Assembly: GCA_963775825.1 (NCBI GenBank) | Contig: CAVZKY010000046.1 | Coordinates: 1 to 64,000 of the forward strand | Length of the DNA: 64,000 nucleotides | Source of the DNA: Bog-532 sp963775825 | GTDB lineage: Bacteria > Actinomycetota > Actinomycetes > Streptosporangiales > Streptosporangiaceae | Reading direction: 5' to 3' | Shown here: in pieces, positions 36,432 to 47,114 of the stretch | Layout of the letters: every line of letters begins with the position of its first letter | Position numbering within the stretch: the first letter of the stretch is position 1 | Program-made: the position numbers and the translations under genes | The notes under the pieces: model-generated | Told to the model about the DNA's origin: nothing | The model's input: the letters and a program-made list of their open reading frames with translations, nothing else | Database searches by the model: none

Positions 36432-38083
36432 CCGGGCCAGAGCTCCGCGCCCTGCCCACGGCCGGGATCCACTGGGAACTCAGCGCCGACGTCGTGGTCG
36501 TGGGCTCGGGCGCCGCGGGGATGACCGCGGCCCTGACCGCCGCCCGGTACGGCCGCCAGGTGCTGCTGCTCAGCAAGGACGACCTCGGCGGGGGAGCCAC
36601 CCCGCTGGCCCAGGGCGGCCTGGCCGCCGCGATCGGTCCTGGTGACAGCCCGGCCCGGCACGCAAAGCGACACCCTCGTCGCGGGCGCCGGGCTGTGCGA
36701 CCCGGCCGCCGTGACGGCGCTGGCCGCCGGCGCCCCCGGCGAGATTGCCCGCCTGGCCGCGCGGGGTGCCCAGCTGAACCGGACGGCGCTGCATCTGGAG
36801 GGTGGCCACAGCCGCCACCGGATCGTGCACGCCGGCGGCGACGCGGTTGGCGCGGAGGTGCACCGGGTGCTGCTGGCGGCCCTGGCGGCCAGCCCGGTGG
36901 AGATTCTCACCCGCTGCGCTGTGCTGGACACCCTGATCGGTGACCGCGGCACCGTGGGCGGGGTGCTAGCCGGAATGGTGAGGGACGACGGGACGCTGTG
37001 GACCGGCCAGGTGACGGCCCGCGCGGTCGTGCTGGCCACCGGCGGCTTCGGGCAGGCCTACGCGACGACCACGAGCCCGGCCGGGGTGACCGGCGACGGC
37101 CTGGCCCTGGCGGCCCGCGCTGGCGCCGAGCTGCAGGACCTGGAGTTTGTTCAGTTCCACCCGACGGTGCTGTGGCAGCAAGCGGCCCGCGGTCAGTGCC
37201 CGCTGATCACCGAGGCCCTGCGCGGGGCTGGCGCCGTGCTGGTGGACGCGGCAGGCCAGCCGGTCATGACCGGCCGTCACCCGCTGGGCGACCTGGCCCC
37301 ACGGGATGTCGTGTCGGCGGCGATGCAGGAGCGGATGGCGTCAGGGGACGGGCCCGGCGACCACCTGTGGCTGGACGCGACCGCGTTCGGCGAGGCCCAG
37401 CTGGAGCAGGACTTCCCCACGGTGACCGCCGCGTGCCGGGCGCGGGGCGTTGACCCGGCCGTCGAGCCCATCCCGGTCGCGCCCGGCGCCCACTACGCTG
37501 TGCGGGTGGCATCCGGGCCGACCTGGCCGGGCAGACGTCGCTCACCGGGTTGTTCGCGGTCGGAGAGGCCGCGTCGACCGGGGTGCACGGCGCCAACCGG
37601 CTCGCCTCCAATTCCCTGACCGAAGCCCTGCTGACCGGACGGCGGGCCGGTGAGCTCCTCGGCCAGGATCTGTCTGCGCCTGCGGCTGGGGCGTGCGGTG
37701 CCCGCAGGCCGGCCTGGGAGTGAGCCCGGCCGCCCGCCCGATGCTGGCCGCGGCCATGTCCAAGCACGCCGGGGTGGTTCGCGATCGCCCGGGCGTGCAG
37801 CAGCTCCAGCGCAGCCGGCGCTGGCCCTGGGCGCCGGCGTGGACCTGCTGGCCCCGGGCTGGATCTGGCCACCGTGGAAGCGACGAACCTGCACGCGGTG
37901 TCGGTCCTGGTCGCCGTCTCGGCGCTGGCCCGGCCGGAGAGCCGGGGCTGTCATCGGTGGCGTGACGCACCGCCGTCCCATTCCGCCCGCGACGCACGGC
38001 ACACGGTGGCCGGCGTCGACCCGGCCCGGTTGCGGGCCACGGCCGCCGCGGCCGAACCGATCAAGGCAGGAGCAGCCGCATGA
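36428..38083 (+). CDS. nadB: L-aspartate oxidase NadB (frameshifted)
   Basis: ATG 36428 overlaps the nadA stop. FAD-binding Rossmann motif VVVGSGAAGMTAALTAARYG, then SKDDLGGGATPLAQGGLAAA. After a shift near 36655 come DTLVAGAGLCDPAAVTAL, GGHSRHRIVHAGGDAVGAEV, VLATGGFGQAYATTTSP, LQDLEFVQFHPTVLWQ and GRHPLGDLAPRDVVSAAMQE. After a shift near 37500 come GQTSLTGLFAVGEAASTGVH and GANRLASNSLTEALLTGRRA. Later fragments are MSKHAGVVRDRPG and LATVEATNLHAVSVLVAVSA, ending at 38083. It oxidises aspartate to iminoaspartate for NadA. About four indels. Confidence 0.9.
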
Positions 38084-39032
38084 CGATCATTTCCCCGTGA
38101 CCGAGGGCCTGCGACGAGCGGCCGGGATTCGGACGACACCGAGCGGGTCGTGCGCGGCGCGCTGGCGGAGGACCTGCGCTACGGCCCTGACGTGACGTCG
38201 GCGGCCACGGCCGCCGCGGGCGCGCGGGCCGTGGCCGGAGTGGTGGCCCGCGAGCCGGGTGTGCTGGCCGGGCTCCCGGTCGTGCTGGCCGTGCTGGACG
38301 TGGCCGGGGTCCCGCCGGAGGCCGCCGAGCCGCGGCATGCGGACGGCGGCCGTATCGCCGCCGGGGCTGAGGTCCTGCGGATCAGTTCCGGGCTGCGGGA
38401 GCTTTCTTGGTGCCGAACGAACCCTGCTCAACATCCTGACCCACCTGTCGGGCATCGCCACCGCGACCCGGGCCTGGGCGGATGCGCTGTCGGGTACGCG
38501 CTGCGCGGTCCGTGACACCCGCAAGACCACCCCGGGGCTGCGTCAGCTGGAGAAGTACGCCGTCCGGGTGCGGCGGCGGCCTGAACCACCGCAGGGCCTT
38601 GGCGACCGCGCGCTGATCCGGGCTACAACGATGTGGCGGCCGCGGGCAGCGTCACCAAGGCGATCGACGCTCTCCGCCGATCTCCCCGGACCTGCCGCTG
38701 GAGGTGGAGTGCGATGAGCTGACCCAGGTGGAGGAGGCCCTGGTGGCCTGCGTGGAGCCCATCCTGCTCGACAATATGGACCTGGCGGACCTGCGGGCCG
38801 CTGTCGCCCTGGCCCGGCCCTACCTGTCGATGCCGCTGGAAGCCAGCGGCGGCCTGCGCCTGGCCACGGCCCTGGGCGGTGGCGCAAACCGGCGTTGACT
38901 TTGGTCGCCGTTGGCGCCCTTACCCACTCCAGCCCCGCCCTCGACTTCGGCGCTGGACCTAATGGCGTGCTGATGTCCGGCCCTGAGCCGCCTCGTCGAT
39001 GCCCAAAGAGACATCAGCTGACATCACCTTAA
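38080..39032 (+). CDS. nadC: Quinolinate phosphoribosyltransferase NadC (frameshifted)
   Basis: ATG 38080 overlaps the nadB stop (ATGA). Reading across frames: RVVRGALAEDLRYGPDVTSA, VVAREPGVLAGLPVVLAVLD, SSGLRELLGAERTLLNILTH, LSGIATATRAWADALSGTRC, RDTRKTTPGLRQLEKYAVR (substrate-binding RKTTPGLR), LEVECDELTQVEEALVACVE, PILLDNMDLADLRAAV and MPLEASGGLRLAT, then VAVGALTHSSPALDFGAG before a TAA at 39032. The enzyme converts quinolinate and PRPP to nicotinate mononucleotide. About five indels (38095, 38130, 38400, 38575, 38895). The tail past ALDFG is longer than usual. Confidence 0.88.
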
Positions 39033-39385
39033 GCAGGAAGGTGCCGGAAGCCGCTGACCTTCCGTTGCCTTATACCGTTTGATGCGCTAGCCAAGCGGCT
39101 GGTTCATGCCCGGCTCTTGCAGATGGTGAGCCGTTAACACGCCAGGCCGCCAGAGAAACGGCTCATGAGTGAAAGAAGTTTGGCATCAATCTAGTGAACT
39201 CCGGCTCCGGTAAGTAGCGTCGGTGGTCTTCGCCGCATTTTGCCGGTGTTCGGCGAGATGTCATCACGCTAAGCCGTGCTATTCGTCGTCGTCCGTCCCG
39301 ATGGCCGCAAAGAATGATCTGCGGCTGACGACTACGTTACTGCCGCTCGCCATCAATCAAGCAACGCTCTAGCTGGACATATAGA
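39033..39385. other. Intergenic region between convergent genes
   Basis: About 350 bp of lower GC between nadC and the leftward-read methyltransferase gene. No hairpin with a U-tract or gene is obvious. Confidence 0.4.
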
Positions 39386-40327
39386 TCAGTATAAATGCAA
39401 GGTTACCAAAAGCAGAAGGGCTCCTACTGCTATCCCAGAAAGGCCAGACGCGAGCGGCAGCAGCCATGCGTTCTTAAAGCGCGCCATAGAGCCTTTTTCG
39501 CGACGGCGCCGGGTAGCCAGAATATCCAGGAACATCGGAATCCCGTCGCGTTTCCTTTCTTTGTCTTCATCGGTTAGCTCATGCAACTCATTGATGATGA
39601 AGCCTGCCAAAGTAAGTGCCTGAGTGTAGGCTTCCAGCGGGCGATGCTCACGGAACAATGTCACTTTGTGACTTTTATGCTCGTCCGTGCTGACCAGGCG
39701 CTTTGTCTTGAAATAGGACCGATTGATTATGAATCTGATCTGGCTCCGCACTGGTTCCGGCGAATCCACCGCCGGAGTAGGCAAAGGGTGGACAATCGCC
39801 AGGGCCAAAGAGCAGTCATCTTTTAGTACGCGAGCGATTTCATTTACTGCCCCTGGCATGTCATCGATGTCTTGAAGAGACATAAACGCGATTGCGCAGT
39901 CGGCGCTTCCTCCGTTGGCCAGTGGCAGCTTGCCTGCGTCGGCACACACAGCCGGAGCGGGCGTACTCACGTATGTTGTAGCGGCCTGGCACATGGTGTG
40001 CGACAAGTCGACCCCAAGCACCTTGTGCCCGGCAGCTTGAAAGATCTCGGGCCACCCGGCCCTCTCCGCAGCCGATGTCGTCTACGGTCAGTCGTCCTGG
40101 TGAGGGCAGAAATGACATGAAGCGCTCGCGATGGAACCGCAGGTAGCTGTCCTGGCCGTCGGGAGCCCTGACCCGAACCAATTCCACTCTTGCGCGTGCG
40201 CGTCCCAACTCGCGCTTAGCAGTCCTGTCTGATCTGTCACCAAGGACTGCCCCGGGCCTGTCTGATCTGTCACCGAAGACTGTCCGGAGCTCTCTGCAGG
40301 ATCGTCGCAAGCCACGCCGCTCGACAT
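39386..40327 (-). CDS. SAM-dependent methyltransferase with C-terminal membrane helix (frameshifted)
   Basis: Pieces in order: SSWDAHAQEW-like N-terminus from ATG 40327, DSYLRFHRERFMSFLPSPGR, motif I VDDIGCGEGRVARDL, then after a shift near 40045 VLGVDLSHTMCQAATTYVST, PAVCADAGKLPLANGGSADC and IAFMSLQDIDDMPGAVNEIA, followed by RVLKDDCSLALAIVHPLPTP. This is a class I methyltransferase of the methyltransferase_11 type. After the domain the frame continues to ARFKNAWLLPLASGLSGIAV and GALLLLVTLHLY, one hydrophobic helix, unusual for the family. The N-terminus includes a duplicated SVTDQTG segment from a 26-bp direct repeat (about 40222-40285). Lower GC than neighbours. Confidence 0.72.
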
Positions 40328-40708
40328 AGAGGGCACCCCCCGAGAAACTTAACGAAGGTTCCAGTGACTTCTGCGGCTGTAAGAGCGTACAGAGCTAGTT
40401 GCGCCGCAGTGTGACCAGCTCAGGCTCATGGTAGGGCCACAACAGGGACCGCCCCAACCGAAATCACGATGCTCGTATCGACGTTTTTCGGGTTCAAGGA
40501 CGTTTCGTCCCGGCGGCCATCTCGTCCGTACAGTTACCGACAGTCGGCAATCATCGAAGGCAGATCTATAGCGCCACCAGGCAGGCCACGCTTTGCGGAC
40601 GCCTGAAGGTTGTGTAAAAGATGCCAAAGTGTTAGGTAGATGGAAAGGTGCTTAATCGGTCAATGTCCTTTAGTTTCGCGGACGGCAGCCATACGGGGGA
40701 GAGGCGCG
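40328..40708. other. Divergent promoter region of the 40.7-47.1 kb locus
   Basis: About 380 bp, reduced GC, between the methyltransferase and the first gene of the ATPase/phosphoribosyltransferase-like locus. GGGGGAGAGG precedes ATG 40709. No regulator-binding repeat stands out. Confidence 0.4.
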
Positions 40709-43118
40709 ATGGCTACTTACCGCTTCCCCAGGATGCTCACGCTCCTGGCTTGGGAGGCGGAGCTGCGGCATGGCGCCTACGCGGACGAACGGGCCTGGTC
40801 TCAGCCGAACCCAGCGGACCCGCTGGGAGCCTCGACTTTTCCCGGGTTGAGTTGGCGGACTTCGGAGCACTGGCCAGAGTGCTGCTGCTGCTTGATACGG
40901 CTGCTCGCTCCGGGATACCCGCCATCGTCACGTTGCCCGTGACGTCAGCCTTCCTCACTGGTGACCAGGGCGACAAGGACTCGGTGCTGGCTGCGCGCCG
41001 GGCCCAGGAGCGTGGTGACGCGCTCGCGTTCATGCGGCAGGTCGGGTTTCTCGACGCACTGCGTGCCCCGCATTCGGCCGCAAGGTGCCGTTGACGTGCT
41101 GGACTGGGCCACCACTGACGGCCCGGAGCAACTTTCCTGGTCCGCACCGCCGGATCTGGACCCGCGGAGTAAGCCCTATCGGCGTCAGCGCGTGTTCCCA
41201 TTCCGCTGGCTGGAGCCCATGCCTGGTGGCGCAACTGCGGGAGTCTGAGTCATTCGTGGCTGTATCGGCTGGCCTTGAGGATCTGGGCCTGTCCCAGTCC
41301 TATGGCGCGCACCCTGAGCCAGACCGTGCTGACCGAGCTCGTTGAGAACGTGGCCAAGCATGGTGGGGTGACCTGCCTGCCTGCTACTGCTCTGGTGGGT
41401 GCCATCCTGCTGGGCGCTGATACCTACGCACTACGGCAGAGCACCATGCACCCGCACATGGGCGGAATCGCCGAACGTGCTCTGGCCAGCGGCAGCCGGG
41501 TTTTGCGCCTGATCGTCGCCGACTCTGGCGCGGACCTCACCGCCCGGCTGGCGGGCGACGCCATCTCGGATCGCCGCCGTCAGGAAACACTGTCCTCAAC
41601 TTGCTCGGAAACCGGTCCGTGCTGGCCGAGGAGGATAAGGACGCGCTGCATGGCACAACGGGGCTCTGGTGGGTGGCACGCGTGGTGCGCAGCTACCACG
41701 GCGGCCTGCAGGCCCGCACGGCTGAGCCTGCAGGCCGAGGTGGTGTTCGGCGGGGAGGCGGGCCGGACCGACGTCGTGGAGGCCGGGTCCGGCCACGTTC
41801 CCGGAACGCTGCTTGAACTGACGCTTCCAGCCGGACCTTCACCGACGCGCCCACGCGCGCCGTGGGGAGGCCAGTCCGCGTCTGGCGCGGTGCCGCGCCT
41901 GCGCTGGGCTGAGCTGTGCCTTCGATCCCCGGCGTGGCCTCGCTGATGCCGACCGTGTCCGGCTCGCTGATCAGGCGCGCTCCATTCAGGCTGATCGCCA
42001 GGCCGACGGCCTGATCGTCACGGTGCCGTTGCATGAGGCCGGTCGTGCCGAGATGAATGACAGCCGCGGGGCCATGTATCAGCTCCTGGAGTTCGCCGAG
42101 CTCGATCGCCCGCTCGTGTACCGTCGTGACCGCTTTCCCGGACGCCGAGCCACACCTGCTCGATTCGTGCGCGGCCATGTTCAACGAGGAGCTTGCCGTC
42201 GCCTCCGGCGGGGACACCCATGACCCGATCCTTGTGCTCGGCCGCCAAGGTGACCCGGTCTGGTGCGGCGGCTCCGTTCCGCTGCGCGCGGTGCTCAACG
42301 AGCTGTCCGACGGCGCGGGAGCCGCTGACATAAGCGCGGCTCATCGCTGCTGGCGGCAGGCCGGGGGTGAGCCAGCCCGGTTCTCTGGAAACGCTGCGGG
42401 TCAACGGCCACCTGCTGAGTCTGGGCGGGAGCCGGCTTCAGCTGACGGCTTTCGCTGGCCGTTGTGCACCGGACGATTGAGCAAGCCGTTAGCCGGAGCC
42501 TGGCCGAGGCCGTCGAACGAGGCGGTGCGGGCGTCGAGCGGGGCGTCTTCCGCGGGCCCAACCTGCGTCTCACCAACCGGTGGATGCTACGTAGAGCCCC
42601 TGCTGACGGGGACAATCGGCGTCCAGCTGGCAGCATTCGTGCTCGCCCGGAAAGTCGAGGCGGCGTTGCGCGCGTCGGCACGCGGCGAAACTCCGACCGC
42701 CATATTCCAGGTGAAATCGGCTCCCAAGCTCCTGGCCCGGCATCTCAGTGAGTGCCTGAGCCTCACGGGGCGTTATTATCCGCAGCCATTCGAGCTCAAT
42801 ATCGGTGAGCCGCCGATGGGGGAGCAAGTGCCGGTTGGCGCGAACGTCGTGCTGTGCGCCGACAGCATCCGCAGCGAGAACACGGTCCGGCAGGCTGTCG
42901 CCATCGTGGCGGGGCGCAACGCCGAGCCTCTCGTTATCGCCTGTGTCGTGGACGCGAGAGATACGCGCGGACCCCTGAGAGTGCTCGACCGCACGATCCC
43001 GGTGGTCTCCCTGGCCGAGGTCAGCGTTGGTTTCAGCGGATCAAGAGACCAGCACGTCACCGATATTGACCCCTTGATGCTCAGGCCAGAGCTGCCTGCC
43101 GCCCCGGAGCCCCGCTGA
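40709..43118 (+). CDS. STAS-like + GHKL ATPase + phosphoribosyltransferase-like protein (frameshifted)
   Basis: Start ATG 40709 (ATYRFPRMLTLLAWEAELRH). A shift near 40830 leads to LDFSRVELADFGALARVLLL and DTAARSGIPAIVTLP, STAS-like. The GHKL N box is SQTVLTELVENVAKHGG (about 41320-41358), with later ATPase segments VLRLIVADSGADLTARLAGD and TTGLWWVARVVRSYHGGLQA. A second alpha/beta region follows (DGLIVTVPLHEAGRAEMNDS, about 42010). The C-terminal domain has GTIGVQLAAFVLARKVEAAL, YYPQPFELNIGEP and NVVLCADSIRSENTVRQAVA (42840-42900), the pattern of a type I PRTase PRPP loop. Stop TGA 43116-43118. Several indels. It may be fused to the next frame in the native gene. No known protein name. Confidence 0.6.
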
Positions 43119-45446
43119 TCAGCAAGAGGACCTGCTTACCTGGTTCGCCGCCGACCCGGATGTGCTGCGTCTCGGTCATATCGACGACCCGCCCCGCAGG
43201 CACTACAGCGCCTTTGTCAGACCGCAGGCCATGCGCGAGCAGAAAAGAAGGGATCTGATGACCGAGGCTGTCCTGGCCAACGTCAGCGGTGCTTTCGCCG
43301 AGATCCGCGCCCGGGGCGACCGGCATTCTGGGGACGGAGATCCCCATCGCGATCTGGTATGTCGCGTCCGATGGCAATGCGGCGATGCTGGCTGAGATCG
43401 TTTCGCGACTACCTTGCCGCCCAGGGGTTTCGGATCGGCGGGGTAACTGCGGTCCCCCGATGGGCGGCTGGTGACACGTGGGTATTCCCAACCAGTCTGA
43501 CCGCTGCAGGCAGGCCGGTAGGAATCCTGATCATCCACTGGTGGGCCATCACGGGGAGCACACTGCAGCAGCTGGTCAGGCTGGCCGCCAAGAGCGGCGC
43601 GAGCTGGATCACCGCGGTATGTCTTTTCAACCAGCTCGACACCAACGATGCCGATATCCTGCGGATGCTGCGCGCCGTTTCCATGCCGACGATGGCCGCT
43701 GACGGCGTACGTTCGGCCGGTGATTCCGCAGTTGCGGAAAACATTCCGGTCGCCATCCGCTTCGTCGCGGCTAACAGCATCACCGCGTTTGATGCGTACG
43801 GCTGTCCATGTGCGCGGCCCGGGAGCGCTACCTGCTGGGCGATGAGAACGCGTCGACCCGGTTGATCAACCACGCGGATCTGCTGCGCGACATGCTGAGG
43901 CCGCGGGAGCTGGACGAGGTGGTCCCGCGACTCGGCGGCCGATCTGTTCACTGTGCCGGTCACTGGCTCCGAAGCGGTCGACTACTTGCGCTGGCGGAGT
44001 GTGCTGCGAGCGCTCCGGACGGTGAGTGGGCGCCAGGAGGTCGTCGACCGGCTGCGGACGCTGACGTGGGAGAAGCCCCCCGAGCGTGAGTGGACGAGCA
44101 ACGGCCTGATCCGCCTGCTGGCCGCCGAGCAGCAGTGGCTTCGGTCGCCCGCCGCTGTACTTCGAGATCGCCGCAAAATTGCTGTCACAGATTGTCGTCC
44201 GAGTGGGTTCGAGCAGGTCACGGCGTCTCCGCTGGCTGCGGGTCCAGGCCTTCATGGTCATATCCGCGGCAACTCCGACCGGCTCGTGGATCTGCTGCCT
44301 CAGATTGCTGGACCCTGGCGGGAAACGAGGCGGTTCTGATTGACCAGATGCTGCTCGACTATTGCTGGCTACTGATCCGTCCATCCGGCCATCTGCCGAT
44401 CGACATGGTACAGCTCCGGCACAATCTGCTGGTCTGCCGCGACTACCTCGAGGAACAGCGCGCCGAGCCGAGGACCGCCGCGGCTGAAGACCACCTTCGT
44501 GCGGTCAGGAGCCTGCTGACCATTGCCGACTATCGCGTCCTCAGCAAGCCCAAGGCACCCGCAGGCGGCGTGGGAACGTCTGCGTGAGGACCTGGTCGGC
44601 CGGTCGTCCGTCACCGCCTCGAAGCAGAGCTGCTGCTGGTCCGAAGCTTCGTTGAGGACATCGAACTGGTCGCGCCGTCCGCCGAGTCGGCGAGGGCGGC
44701 GGCCGCCGATTGGGATACCTGCGCCCGGCAGCTGGAAGAACGAGCGCTCGCCAATCTTCCGCCGCTCCGGGAAATGCTCAGCGGCGATTTCGTCTCTGAC
44801 CGGCTCGGGCGAAGGAAACAGAACCGGCTGCTCACCTTGGCCCGGCCAGGCGTAGGAGAGCTGAGGGCGGTGACGGACAGGCTTCACTCTCTTTCGCACC
44901 GGCCGTGGCGGCCCGCCGACCCGTCCTGGCAGGCCGAGCGCCGCGAGCTACTGGACCGCATCAATTGGTGGAACCGCATGTTCCTGGCGGCGCATGTCAC
45001 CGACGATGAGGTGCCAGCGCTGCTGGTCGAACTGATCCGGTCGGCACCCATCGAACTTGGCCCGTGCGTAGCGAAGCTCCTCGACTCCCACCGGGCGCAG
45101 GCGACGATCGAAGCGCCGGAGCACGGCCAGGTGGAAGTGTTCTGCCCGGAGAAGCTGCTGGATCAGATCATCGCCCATCTGCTCGAGAACGTCGAAAAGC
45201 ACCGGGTACGGCAAAGCAGCGCTGCCTGCCGAGTGCAGGTCGAGCACCTGCGGCCGGCCCAGGACACCGTGCAGATGGTGGTGCGTAACTCCGGCACCAT
45301 GCCCTCCCGGCCGCAGGGGCGCGGGCTCAAGGCCCTCAATGACAAGCTCCAGGCCCTTCGGTGGTTAGCTCACCGGCCAGGTTCTGGCTGACGACGAATG
45401 GACATTCGCGGCGACCGTGACACTGTGGCTCTGGCACGGAGGATGA
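43077..45446 (+). CDS. Second PRTase-like domain with CxxC, helical region and C-terminal GHKL ATPase (frameshifted)
   Basis: Coding resumes without a gap: DLLTWFAADPDVLRLGHIDD and RRHYSAFVRPQAMREQKRRD, then IPIAIWYVASDGNAAMLAEI, DYLAAQGFRIGGVTAVPRWA and PVGILIIHWWAITGSTLQQL (43515-43575), a PRTase-like IIxWWxxTGST loop. CPMCAARERYLLGDENA (about 43800) holds a CxxC. A long helical segment follows (RSLLTIADYRVL, FVEDIELVAPSAESARAAAA). The end is GHKL-like: KLLDQIIAHLLENVEKHRVR (45152-45202), TVQMVVRNSGTMPSRPQGRG and LKALNDKLQAL. At least six indels. The start is uncertain: either ATG 43077 or fusion to the upstream protein. The stop overlaps the next ATG. Confidence 0.58.
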
Positions 45447-45901
45447 GCGTGACCCTGATATCGCGCACTGGTCGTGGATGACGATCCGAGGCTGGTCGAC
45501 ATCATGAGAACCCGGCTTGGCCGGGAAATCGACTGGGATGTTGACTGGGAGACGGCTACCGACGTGGATGAAGGCCAGGGGCTTATGGCGTCGTCGGCAG
45601 GCCGTTCGACCTGGTGATCGCTGACCTGATGTTCCCGCGGGAAGACGTCGATGATCTCGACGATCCGCGCGGTCTCGACCTCATCAAAGATGCAAGGAAG
45701 CATTCCGCGCATACCTTCATCCTGGCCATCACGACCGGCCGCGATCATCTGCATGACCTCATGGATGACGCCAGGGGCTCGGGGCTCACCATGTCGTGCG
45801 GCGTAATGACTTCAGTACGACATCACAGGTGCACAGTCCGGCTGCCATCGCGGCCAAGATCCGGGAGCATCTGCTGGACAACGGCGCCGTGCGACCTGTG
45901 A
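45443..45901 (+). CDS. Response-regulator receiver protein (frameshifted)
   Basis: ATG 45443 overlaps the previous stop. After one shift near 45465 the text is ALVVDDDPRLVDIMRTRLGR (acidic pocket), then EIDWDVDWETATDVDEGQGL, FDLVIADLMFPREDVDD (phosphoacceptor Asp in IADLMFP), LDLIKDARKHSAHTFILAIT and, after another shift near 45775, HHVVRRNDFSTTSQVHSPAA and IAAKIREHLLDNGAV. The receiver fold is complete, about 150 residues, with no output domain seen. Paired with a GHKL ATPase encoded immediately upstream, it could be its phosphorylation target. The upstream GHKL regions lack an obvious phosphoacceptor His box. Confidence 0.7.
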
Positions 45902-45902
45902 G

Positions 45903-47114
45903 GTGGTGGCCGATCCCGGCGATCCCGGTATCCAGGGGCTGCTGCATCAGGTGGGCGAGGCCACGGTCGCCCGCCTGTACGCCAAGATCCTGGAGGCTGG
46001 CGGCCGCCAGACCGACCGGATCGAGTTGCGGTTCCTCACGCCAGGGAGCATCGGGCGCATGGGTCTGCAGCGTGACCGCACAGGTCGAGGGCATAGGCCG
46101 GGTGAGCCACATCCTGAAGCTGAGCCAGGCGAAGGAACTGCTGACCAGCGAAGCGGAACGAGGCAGGCAGGCGGCGGAAGTACTCCCGCCGCCGCTGCTC
46201 GTTGAGTCATCGGCCCGCCCACACGGTTGGTCCCGTGAACGGCTGGTACGCGCTGGGCGGACCCCTCGTCGAGCGGGCCATCACCTTGCGGGCCTGGCTG
46301 CGGTCAAGCGGTATCTCCCGACATCGGCCGCTCGGCGACCTGATGGAGGCTCTGTTCACTGATGGCCTTGCGCATGTCTATGCGGAAGGCGAATTGAGGG
46401 CCGCGGAGCCGCTCGATAGTTTTGCGTTCACTCCGTACCGGCAGCAATGCATCCTGCAGGCGCTGGATGAACTGAAGGAAGCCTTGGAACGCGACGACGG
46501 CGGTGGGCCTGGCGGCGAGACGCCGACGTGCTCGTCAGGGATGCTGACCGGCTTCGTCACGCAAAGGCGCCTGCCGAGGATAGGCCCACAGCATTCGATC
46601 CCGCAGGGCACCTACGTCTGTTACGGCGCACGGGGACTTGCACGCCGGCAACGTGCTCGTCTCCATGGGCCGGTATCCCTGTCCTCAGCTGATCGACACG
46701 AGCCATTTCGGGATGGCGCATTGGGCCACCGATCCGGCTTGGCTGGCGGTTGACCTCCTCATGCGGAGCGTCGACGCCGGCAGCGAGTCCATGCTGTTCA
46801 CGGGGTTTGGGACCTGGCGGGACCTGGCGGCCCGATTCGCGCCGGCGAGGCTGGACCTGGCGGCGGTCACCTCGACGCCAGCCACCTCAGCTGCCCTGGC
46901 TGCGCTGTCCTGGATCGCCACCAACCTGCACCGGATAACTCCGGTGATGCGGCCGGAGGTGGCCGACAAGCACCGCTGGGAATGGCATATGGCCCTGGCC
47001 AGGAGCCTGCTGCGGTGCACCTACCACACCGACATCCCGCACGCGAAGCGCGCGCTGGCCTTCGTCGCGGCCTACGACCAGCTGGTCGCCGCCGCGGAAG
47101 CGGTCTCCGGCTAA
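45903..47114 (+). CDS. APH-like (aminoglycoside/choline kinase fold) kinase, frameshifted
   Basis: From GTG 45903: VADPGDPGIQGLLHQVGEAT, VARLYAKILEAGGRQTDRIE, then after a shift SVTAQVEGIGRVSHILKLSQ (Lys region) and ELLTSEAERGRQAAEVLPPP. After another come GPVNGWYALGGPLVERAITL and LAHVYAEGELRAAEPLDSFA. The catalytic loop is HGDLHAGNVLVSMG (46629-46670) and the metal-binding Asp is in QLIDTSHFGMAHWATDPAWL (about 46688-46745). It ends FVAAYDQLVAAAEAVSG at 47114. The fold is that of APH-type kinases; it may match the ternary-complex-associated kinase-like families described by Aravind and colleagues, which I could not check. About four indels. Last gene of the rightward run. Confidence 0.65.
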
